Assembly (NCBI GenBank): GCA_017515425.1
Contig: JAFWFU010000007.1
Span: 62,001-126,000 of the forward strand
Origin: Mogibacterium sp.
GTDB taxonomy: Bacteria > Bacillota > Clostridia > Peptostreptococcales > Anaerovoracaceae
DNA length: 64,000 nucleotides
Direction: 5' to 3'
This document shows positions 8,481-15,813 of this stretch, piece by piece (the stretch's first letter is position 1; the number at the start of each line of letters is the position of its first letter). The notes beneath the pieces were generated by a model. It saw only the letters and a program-made list of their open reading frames with translations. It was not told the DNA's origin and ran no database searches. The position numbers and the translations under genes are program-made.

Positions 8481-9362
8481 ATGACCGAAAAACCCTGCGA
8501 CAATAAAATAACTATAATTGTCCCCGTCTATAACGAGGAGTCTCGTCTTATATCTTGTGTTGAAAGCCTCTTGTCTCAAACTTGCAAAGATATAGAGATT
8601 CTTCTTGTGGATGACGGTTCCGAGGACGGCAGCAGAGAGCTCATAAGCAGTCTTGCAGAAAAATATGAGAATATACAGAAGCTCTTTCTTTCACACGGCG
8701 AGCCAATGCGAGCGAGGCTCCAAGGTGTAAAACAGGCATCATCAAAATGGATAGGCTTTGCAGACGCCGATGATGATATGGATTCCACCATGTACGAAAG
8801 CCTTCTGTCCGCAGCGCTAAAGCATGACGCAGATTTGGTCTTATGCGGTTATCACCAGCACTATCCCGAGGGAAGGACATATACATATAAAAGTTCAGTT
8901 TCGGAAGTCCTGCTGGATCGCAGCAAAGCCATGAATATGCTGCTCTGCGGAGACCATGTCGAAATGTGGGGCCCTTGCACCAAGCTGTTCCGGAGAAGAT
9001 TGTTTTCCGAAGATCTGATTGCAGAATTAAGCGAAGTCACAATTCATCATTTTGAAGACCTTTTGATGAATTACTATATCCTCAAGAAAGCGGCAAATAT
9101 AGTATCTATTCCGCAATGTCCATACCATTATAGGATAAGATATGATTCCACGTCCTATATCGGCTCTTATAGAGACGCCTGCATGGACGGACTTGCCATA
9201 AGGGAAATAATCCTTGAGGACGCGGACGAAAGTTTGCGACCAATAGCAAAATCATTCTTTCTTAAATCGTGCACTTCCCTTTACTCCTATTTGCGAGCCC
9301 GCTATCCTTCAAACCACAAATACTGTCAGGAAGTGCTCGATCTCATATTAAAGCACCGCTGA
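8481..9362 (+). CDS. GT2-family glycosyltransferase
   Basis: A 293-residue inverting GT-A glycosyltransferase. TIIVPVYNEE at residues 11-20, VDDGSEDGS near 42-50 and the DXD-type ADADDD near 94 define the nucleotide-sugar site; MWGPCTKLFRRRLF and FEDLLMNYY follow in the acceptor half. It probably adds one sugar to the EPS repeat unit. Its last 37 bases overlap the end of the convergent GT4 gene. Confidence 0.9.
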   Translation: MTEKPCDNKITIIVPVYNEESRLISCVESLLSQTCKDIEILLVDDGSEDGSRELISSLAEKYENIQKLFLSHGEPMRARLQGVKQASSKWIGFADADDDMDSTMYESLLSAALKHDADLVLCGYHQHYPEGRTYTYKSSVSEVLLDRSKAMNMLLCGDHVEMWGPCTKLFRRRLFSEDLIAELSEVTIHHFEDLLMNYYILKKAANIVSIPQCPYHYRIRYDSTSYIGSYRDACMDGLAIREIILEDADESLRPIAKSFFLKSCTSLYSYLRARYPSNHKYCQEVLDLILKHR

Positions 9363-10468
9363 TTATCGTATATCTGCATGAGTTTTTCCACTGCATCGCA
9401 AATCTCAAAGCCCGCCTTTTTTAGCTCGGGCTCATAGGATCTCCTCTCTCTTCTCTCATCGAAAAGTCGAATGGCTTCATCAACCCAGCGGTCCGACATT
9501 TCTGTCAGAGAAAGCTGTTTCACCAAATCTGTCGTGCATACCATTTCAGTCATTCTGTCAGAAACAAGACATGGCAGACCGCTCGCCTGCGCTTCCATTA
9601 CCGTATTGGGAAGCCCTTCAAACAGAGAGGGAACAAGAAATACATCCATGGCATTATAGAAAAACTCCATCTGCGGGTGCTCGCCGGTGAAGTGCACATA
9701 TTCAAGCAAGTTTTTCTCTTTAAAGAAATCTCGCAGCTTATCAAAAAGCTTCCCGTAACCGCAGATAATCATATGTGTATCCGGTTGCCGCTCGTGTACG
9801 CGCACGAAAACCTCTGCGGCAAAGAAAGGATTTTTCACCTCAGCTAGATAACCGGCAAATCCAAGCACATGGGAATCCAAGGGAATATCCAGCTTTTCCC
9901 GTGTAATCTTGCGGTATAGAAGATTTGGAGCAAATCGCTTGCAGTCGACGGCATTTGGAAATACTTCAAAGGGCAGGTCGCCGTAAGCTGCACGTCCGGA
10001 AAGATCGCTGCACGCCAGGCGGCAGAACCGAGCACCTCCTATCCGCTCTATCCCCTCGCGTTCCGCAGGGTTCTTTTCTATGCACTCAAGCATATGTCTG
10101 CTCGTCCCGGCGTGAAACTGAATTATCTTGACCGGCAGATCTAGGGAATCCGCAAGCAGAAGCGGATAGATGCTCCTGTTTACATCATGTGCGTGGACTC
10201 CGCATATATTGGGAGTCTCTTTCATTATTCTTTTCAGCTCGCGCCTGCCGTCTTTTGGGAAATCTTTTTTAGAATAATTCAGAAAGACTATCTCGGCATC
10301 GAGATCCTTCAGTCGTTTAAATTCCTCTTTATCATCTCGATGCTTTTCCGGTATCACAAAAATATAATCATAACGATTCCTGTCAAGATGACTATAGATA
10401 TTGTGAATATGTGTGGATATGCCGTTTATTCCTGGAATATAACCGGTAAGAAGTATCTTATTTGTCAT
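9326..10468 (-). CDS. GT4-family glycosyltransferase (EPS)
   Basis: A 380-residue GT-B glycosyltransferase, paralogous to the gene at 4328. Motifs are GYIPGINGISTHIHNIYSHL at the N-terminus, LACSDLSG mid-protein, and SLFEGLPNTVMEAQ (EX7E) with GLPCLVSDRM near the end. I chose ATG 10468, which begins MTNKILLTGYIPG; a longer reading adds 13 residues that overlap the upstream gene. Its start overlaps the stop of the sulfotransferase gene by 11 bases, so they are translationally coupled. Its end overlaps the convergent gene at 8481-9362. Confidence 0.9.
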   Translation of the reverse strand: MTNKILLTGYIPGINGISTHIHNIYSHLDRNRYDYIFVIPEKHRDDKEEFKRLKDLDAEIVFLNYSKKDFPKDGRRELKRIMKETPNICGVHAHDVNRSIYPLLLADSLDLPVKIIQFHAGTSRHMLECIEKNPAEREGIERIGGARFCRLACSDLSGRAAYGDLPFEVFPNAVDCKRFAPNLLYRKITREKLDIPLDSHVLGFAGYLAEVKNPFFAAEVFVRVHERQPDTHMIICGYGKLFDKLRDFFKEKNLLEYVHFTGEHPQMEFFYNAMDVFLVPSLFEGLPNTVMEAQASGLPCLVSDRMTEMVCTTDLVKQLSLTEMSDRWVDEAIRLFDERRERRSYEPELKKAGFEICDAVEKLMQIYDNQRCFNMRSSTS

Positions 10469-12424
10469 TCCTCTTAAATCCGTCCTGTGCAGGCAGAATT
10501 GCTGCAAATTCTATCAATTTCTTCGCCTTTTCAATATCTCTATCTCTATCAGGCGTCAGCACCTTGTAGTCACCTATCTCATAGTCGAAAAGTTCGTCGC
10601 AGCCGATATACTCCCTTGCTACAGCACGGTTTCCCTCTCTGTAATAATCAAGAAGCTGATCCCTTTCCTCACGCGGAAGCGGATAGTGCCGCTCGGTTTC
10701 GGGATATAAATCAGATAGGAGCCCCGCCGCTCTTTTTATTTTTTTTCTATCCACATTGCATGAGACTACGCGTTGGTTGATAGCAAGCATAGCCAGGGCG
10801 TTCTCCCCCGTAATGGAGCTGTTTATCCTGCTTGACGGGAAAACAAAGCTTTCGTCCGTCGTAACGCCCGCAAGGTCGCAGAAAGAGTCGACAATTCCGT
10901 TTTCCTTAACATTTGCTGCATATGGGATTACGATTATATTGTCCTTTCCAAAGGCTTCTCGTATAAGGCTGAGTCCATAATGATAGTCAATCATATTATC
11001 ATTTTGCATATCTCTAAGATATGTTCTGAAATCTCTGCGTTCTGGGATTCCCAGCATTCGTATGTGTTCTTTCCAATTTGAATACAACCAGTCATCTTGC
11101 CTGCGCAGACTGATGATGATTTTGAAGTCGATGTCCTCGCCGAAGATGCTCTCGTAATATCTGCGTAATGCAGACCAAAAATGATTATTTTTAATACCGC
11201 TAGTCCAGCCAGCCTCATCTGACATGAGTATAGCATGAAAACATTTTGCATACTCACCAAAGAGCCATTTCTCAAGCATCAGTTTGGAGTACAGCAGTTC
11301 ATCCGAAAAGGACTCTTGCTCCTTGAGAATCGAAAAGGTTGTGAACCATGCATTTCTAAATCTTTCAACAGCAAACTCAACAGGCTGATAGAAACATATA
11401 CCCTGAGCTTCGAGCAGTTTATAATTTTTTCTCAAAAAAGCCTGAATCGCAGTGGTCCCGGTCTTGGTCTGACCGATATGTAACACTATTCTCTTCCTCC
11501 CTTCAACAGGCTTCTTATTCTGTCTTCTCGGAAAATAGTATGAAAACAGTTCCTTGAGATCATGCAGAGAAGGTCGATCTTCTGCCGGTATATCTATTAA
11601 CACATCTAACATGTTATTTTTCTCGCAGTGCAGATAATAAATCGCCTTGCTTGCAGTTTTCTCAAACAGTGCTCTTTCTTCCAATTCCGCATCGTTCATT
11701 TCGCGATAATAGCTTGCTCTATCATTGAAGGCAAACATGGATTCCCTGAATTTTTTTTCCGGATCTATGCTGCCTAGAATGCTGCTCTGCCTTATCAATT
11801 TGCCATACATACGGATACCAAGAATCGAAACCGTCTTCACAGGTAAAAAAATCCTGTGGATTATCGCCGTATCTTCCAGCAGATGTCCTTCCGGAAATCT
11901 GAGATCAGAAAAAATGCTTCTTTCAAAAAGCTTGGAGAGGACATTCCATGAATAACTCTCAGGTACGCCGGATTTTTGGTCCAAAATATCTCTGCCGGCT
12001 GCGGTTCTGCTTTTCTCATATTCGATCCAATATTCCGGCTGTGCAATACCTCCAAATGTAATTTGCCCGCATATGCTAATCTGAGCCTTGTCTCTTAACA
12101 AAGCTTCAAGCATAAGCTCTATATATCTGTCGTGCAGGAGAAGGTCGTCCGGATCGACAAAGGTCAGATATCACCGCTCGAGATTTCTATTCCCTTGTTT
12201 CTCGCTGCCGATAATCCTTTGTTTTCCTGGTGAATCACGACGATTCTCTGATCGTTTTTTGCATATTCCTCGCAAATCTCTCCGCTTCTATCCGTCGAGC
12301 CGTCATCAATCAGCAGGATCTCCAGATTTTTATATGTCTGCGCACATATGCTGTCGAGACAGCTTCTTAGATATTTCTCAACCTGATATATCGGTACGAT
12401 GATACTAATCAAGGGCAACTTCAT
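10458..12424 (-). pseudogene. GT2 glycosyltransferase-sulfotransferase fusion, frameshifted
   Basis: The first part (12164-12424) encodes a GT2 N-terminus: [18 protein letters not shown] and GLSAARNKG, ending at TGA 12164-12166. The same protein resumes one frame over as [19 protein letters not shown] and runs to 10458. One missing base near 12167 explains the break; restoring it gives about 655 residues. After the GT2 domain comes a sulfotransferase domain with the PAPS loop GQTKTGTT and an SLRRQDDWLYSNW segment. The intact protein would add a sugar and sulfate it. The rest of the gene is undamaged, so a recent mutation, a sequencing error or slippage are all possible. Confidence 0.85.
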
Positions 12425-12442
12425 GTAATAAACTCCCAATTA

Positions 12443-12484
12443 CAAAAATACATGCGAGACTGATCTTGACCATCCCACATGTAT
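12443..12484 (-). terminator. terminator of the Cys-rich peptide gene
   Basis: On the minus strand a 12-bp stem (ATACATGTGGGA against TCTCGCATGTAT, with wobble pairs) is followed by TTTTTG. It lies 39 bases after the stop of the peptide gene and before the sulfotransferase-fusion gene. Confidence 0.75.
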
Positions 12485-12522
12485 ATTCCTTTGAAAAACT
12501 AAGATAAATGACACAACTATTA

Positions 12523-12723
12523 TTAGTTCATTGGACATTGCTCATTTAAACCGCAAGTGAAACCAGAATCAGAGTAACAATAATTCACCCAGCAAACATT
12601 ATCACAATGAGTTCTACAATTCTGAGCACCACCATCAGTACTACAGCTACTCAAAAGCAATATATCATCCTGAACATCAAAGTATACTGCCTCTATCTGA
12701 GGTTTTCTCCATACTTCCTTCAT
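12523..12723 (-). CDS. candidate Cys-rich RiPP precursor peptide
   Basis: A 66-residue peptide with seven cysteines in the C-terminal 40 residues (27, 36, 40, 44, 49, 57, 63). The leader-like N-terminus matches that of the small ORF at 5494: RKPQIEAVYFD, then an acidic DD, hydrophobics and SS. It has no signal peptide. AGAGAGGA precedes the ATG. It is a self-contained transcription unit, with a promoter at 12769-12797 and a terminator at 12443-12484. It follows a radical SAM gene by 139 bases. Cys-rich cores next to radical SAM/SPASM enzymes suggest a sactipeptide- or ranthipeptide-like product; this is inference. Confidence 0.7.
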   Translation of the reverse strand: MKEVWRKPQIEAVYFDVQDDILLLSSCSTDGGAQNCRTHCDNVCWVNYCYSDSGFTCGLNEQCPMN

Positions 12724-12768
12724 AATACCAAATCCTCTCTATTAAGCAGGGCATTCTCGCACGCATAT

Positions 12769-12797
12769 ATAGTAACATAAAAAATCGCTGTATACAA
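12769..12797 (-). promoter_or_regulatory. promoter of the Cys-rich peptide gene
   Basis: TTGTAT (12792-12797) and TACTAT (12769-12774) on the minus strand, spaced exactly 17 bases. The predicted transcript runs about 320 bases to the terminator at 12443-12484 and holds only the peptide gene. Confidence 0.65.
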
Positions 12798-12862
12798 ATC
12801 TTTCATGTATTTTCTAAGGCTTTCGTGCATTTTTGAGATTAACAATTATATCCGATTGCCCC

Positions 12863-13675
12863 TCAACATCTCTCGACCCATTCTTCTATATCATGTTCTC
12901 CCGAGTTTTCCCACCGCAAGCGAGACTCGTTTCCGTAATTGCAGTAGGAGCAGAAAGGTTTGGGCTCTCTCATCCACTGTTCCACCATGCCCGCGTCCAA
13001 AATGCTATCGACCAGCAGATAATCTCCGTCCTCGTGGGCAAATGATGTGCCATAATGTCTGTTGATATGCTCAATATATGCAGAGTAGGAGCATGGATAT
13101 AGCCTTCCGTCACGAACCTGCATGCACTTTGCCCTGCACGAAGAGTAGGCATGCCTCGAATCAAAGCCTTTGTCTTCTGCAAGTCTGACAGCACTGAACC
13201 TCAATACAGGATAATCTAAGCCTGCCAGCTTAACGCCTTTGATCTTTGCCAATGATACTATGCTTTGATAATCTATCTTCATAGGATAGACCGAGATATG
13301 TATCGTAATATCATGCTCTTTGATAACTTCCCAGAAATTATCTGACATCTTCTCCAACAAGATACCATTTGTTGTCAGAAATGTATTTACACCCTTTGGG
13401 ATTCTCTCTCCGACATAGCTCAGTATCATGTCTATATCGGGATGCAGCAGTGGTTCGCCTCCGAGAACATTCATTTGACGCGGTCTGATAAGCTGAACTA
13501 CTCTCATCGCCTCAGCAATCTCATTCATTGTTGCGTACTTTGGCTCAGCCACAGGTGCATAATGAGCGCAGTGCTTACAACTCAGATTGCAGTGGTCAGC
13601 AAGATGAAATTCGAGAATACGGTTTACTCCGCATGTTTTTATTTGTTTTGAGGCTTTCCCTTTGTCTTTTGTCAT
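12863..13675 (-). CDS. radical SAM protein
   Basis: A 270-residue radical SAM enzyme. The 4Fe-4S motif CNLSCKHC uses Cys29, Cys33 and Cys36; LGGEPLLHPDI binds SAM. A further Cys set, including SSCRAKCMQ, YPCS and CSYCNYG, suggests an auxiliary cluster or a short SPASM-like end. The substrate is not known. Its position directly before the Cys-rich peptide and opposite PqqD copy 2 points to peptide modification. Radical SAM proteins of similar size also occur in polysaccharide loci, so a sugar substrate is an alternative. Confidence 0.85.
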   Translation of the reverse strand: MTKDKGKASKQIKTCGVNRILEFHLADHCNLSCKHCAHYAPVAEPKYATMNEIAEAMRVVQLIRPRQMNVLGGEPLLHPDIDMILSYVGERIPKGVNTFLTTNGILLEKMSDNFWEVIKEHDITIHISVYPMKIDYQSIVSLAKIKGVKLAGLDYPVLRFSAVRLAEDKGFDSRHAYSSCRAKCMQVRDGRLYPCSYSAYIEHINRHYGTSFAHEDGDYLLVDSILDAGMVEQWMREPKPFCSYCNYGNESRLRWENSGEHDIEEWVERC

Positions 13676-13723
13676 CGGAATTCATCTCATTCAATTTCTT
13701 GAAATCACAATACACAGGCTTCT

Positions 13724-13960
13724 ATGGATAGATTTTATCAAGTCTATATATACGATTTAACTAGTTCTGACATATTCAACGGTCTGCGCAGAGCCAATAC
13801 CACCGTCGGTGCGATTATGGAATCCTTCAAAGAAGGTCTGACAGAAAACGAGCTCGTGTCGCGCATGATGGTTCGCTTCGACGCCGATGAGGCTGATGTC
13901 AGAGAAGGAGTCACGGAAGTTCTTGACGTACTGCGCTCAGTAGGTGCTGTCGAAGAATAG
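13724..13960 (+). CDS. PqqD-family peptide chaperone, copy 2, short N-terminus
   Basis: A 78-residue protein homologous to the PqqD protein at 3864: NGLRRANTTVGAIMESF aligns with NGLLRANKTAGEILELL, and RFDADEADVREGV with RYDAAEEEIREGV. The N-terminal strand region is about 15 residues shorter than in copy 1. No ribosome site is visible, and an in-frame TGA stands eight codons upstream. It may be a trimmed, weakly translated or fading copy. It lies head-to-head with the radical SAM gene at 12863 and tail-to-tail with the one at 13975. Confidence 0.75.
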   Translation: MDRFYQVYIYDLTSSDIFNGLRRANTTVGAIMESFKEGLTENELVSRMMVRFDADEADVREGVTEVLDVLRSVGAVEE

Positions 13961-13974
13961 GCAAATTCTATTGA

Positions 13975-15603
13975 TTATTCGGATAGAAGCGCCTTCGCCG
14001 CATCGCAGTCCATGGTCTCGTTCGCCTTATGGTAGGACGGAACTATAATATCCCTATTCGCCTTTATAAACTCCTTTGTAGGCTCCGTAACACGGATAAT
14101 CCTATCATCTTTTTTGATATTTACAGGCGGGAGCCTGTCCTCGTTTTCAAGCGCTCGTAGTTTGCCCTTCTCCTTTGCCAAAGTCTCTTTATAACAGTCT
14201 CTTGGTATAGTCGGACAGCCTGTGAAGTCAGTGCAGACGGGGAAAAGTCCGCAAGTTCTGCATTTCTCCATTTCGGATCTATTTCTTTCAATGAATTTCT
14301 CCCGATTTATCGGAGTCTCGTCAAATACGGTGCCGACCACGGGCAGTTCCCCTATATGCTCGCAGAGATTGAATTTGCCATTTGGAAGTATCACCGGTCC
14401 GGCTGTAGGTTCATCTACCATGCAGTAATGCCGTCTTAGGAAGCCCTGTCTGTTGTAGTATCTCCGGGCTCCTTCCTTGCGTTCTTTTTCTTCCTTCGTT
14501 TCCTCATCCTCAGGGCATCTATCCTCAGGCGTCTCCCACTGTATATTCGAATCGTCAATGGGCTCCTGGGAAACCTCGTCAGGCGTCTTGTAGTTTTCCC
14601 TCCTGTTACGGTTGAATTCTTCGAGTCGGTCGCTCAGCTTCTCCATACCGCTATAGAGCCTATCATTATCCCTGTTAGGGTCGTCGCCTTCCTCTGCGAA
14701 AATGCCGTGGCAGTATATGCTAATCAAGCTCTCTTTTTCAAATTCATGCTCCAGCTCGTCCGCGAGCAGCATTAGCTCATCAAGGTTCTCCTCATCAACA
14801 TTAAGCCTTATGCTCACCCTTATATTTTGATCCAGCAGGGCGTGTATTCCGCGCAGCACCGCTCTGCAAGGAGAACCCTCAAAGTTTTTATATCTCTTTC
14901 GCTCGCAGTAAACCTCTTCCCTTCCGTCAAGGGTAATCTGAATGCTGTTTAAATGCCATTCCTTCTTCGCCTTAGCCGCCATTTCCTCAGTCATCAGAGA
15001 CCCGTTCGAAACTATATTAGATGTATATTCCACGCCCGCATCTCTCATCGCTTCGCTGATTCGGTCTATATGCTTTTCCCCAAGCAAAGGCTCTCCGCCA
15101 AACCAATGAAGATGAACCGTGCTCCCCTCTCTTCTAGTTGCGTGGATATATCGTATAGTCTGCTTGAGCACTTCATCACTCATCGTCTCGTATTCAAGAC
15201 CTTCTTCATAGCAGTACGCGCACCTCGCATTGCAACAGGTCGTAGGGAGTATGGTATATCCCATATATCCCGGCTTAGGCTTCTCCATGCGGCGCAGGAT
15301 TGGCAGCAATCCCGTGTATTTCTTTATCTCGTCGAAATCGTCTCTGACCAGATAATCATTGGCGATCAGCTCCTTCATCTCCGCGTCGCCTTCGTCATAT
15401 ACCAGCTTGCCGGGCTCTTCGAACCATGAATAGTTTTCGGTCTCTATGCAATGACACGTAAAGGTATTCAGCACGACCTTCCTCTTTCCGAGCGCAAGCG
15501 GTATTGCAAAAATAGAAGGTCTTATGACATCGCCCTCATTGATTCCCTTATTTTTACCCAGCATTGCGCTCACCTTAGGGTCAGGTCTTTGAAGTGTTAT
15601 CAT
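13975..15603 (-). CDS. radical SAM/SPASM peptide maturase
   Basis: A 542-residue enzyme typical of RiPP maturases. Residues 1-115 form an N-terminal region that may hold an RRE-like leader-binding fold. The SAM cluster CNARCAYC uses Cys124, Cys128 and Cys131, and WFGGEPLLG follows near 167-175. A highly charged insertion lies around 330-395 (EEF, DEETKEEKERKEG). The SPASM end has LCEH, CRTCGLFPVC, FTGCP and DCYKE cysteines for two auxiliary clusters. Such enzymes install thioether, C-C or similar bonds in peptides. The exporter gene at 15814 lies upstream on the same strand; the Cys-rich peptide is a candidate substrate. Confidence 0.9.
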   Translation of the reverse strand: MITLQRPDPKVSAMLGKNKGINEGDVIRPSIFAIPLALGKRKVVLNTFTCHCIETENYSWFEEPGKLVYDEGDAEMKELIANDYLVRDDFDEIKKYTGLLPILRRMEKPKPGYMGYTILPTTCCNARCAYCYEEGLEYETMSDEVLKQTIRYIHATRREGSTVHLHWFGGEPLLGEKHIDRISEAMRDAGVEYTSNIVSNGSLMTEEMAAKAKKEWHLNSIQITLDGREEVYCERKRYKNFEGSPCRAVLRGIHALLDQNIRVSIRLNVDEENLDELMLLADELEHEFEKESLISIYCHGIFAEEGDDPNRDNDRLYSGMEKLSDRLEEFNRNRRENYKTPDEVSQEPIDDSNIQWETPEDRCPEDEETKEEKERKEGARRYYNRQGFLRRHYCMVDEPTAGPVILPNGKFNLCEHIGELPVVGTVFDETPINREKFIERNRSEMEKCRTCGLFPVCTDFTGCPTIPRDCYKETLAKEKGKLRALENEDRLPPVNIKKDDRIIRVTEPTKEFIKANRDIIVPSYHKANETMDCDAAKALLSE

Positions 15604-15813
15604 TGTTAAACTCCCCGCTAATCCACTCTCAGCAATAGCCCCCGCTATCTAATTCTAACATTTTTATCATCTGTAATCAGCTAATCTGTTACTTCAATCA
15701 TACCTTCCATGACTATATATTCCCTAAAGCGCTTTTGTTTGTCATCTAAAAGAAATAAAATCGTAAGTTGCATATGCAAGTTTGCCAAGTTTAGCGGACT
15801 GCACTTGTCGGCT

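Noticed and set aside
8394..8579. 61-codon minus-strand frame between the nucleotidyltransferase and GT2 genes
   Set aside because: It overlaps the start of the GT2 gene in antisense, has no ribosome site and lacks the leader motif of the peptide candidates.
12863..13675. Assignment of this radical SAM protein to a specific enzyme such as PqqE or a queuosine enzyme
   Set aside because: The motifs support only the superfamily. Size and cysteine pattern do not decide between peptide and sugar substrates.
15681..15773. 30-codon minus-strand frame between the ABC exporter and the SPASM gene, a possible third peptide
   Set aside because: It begins MQLTILFLL and lacks the leader motif of the two candidate peptides. 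There is no ribosome site and no promoter of its own that I can see; it is most likely chance or decayed sequence.
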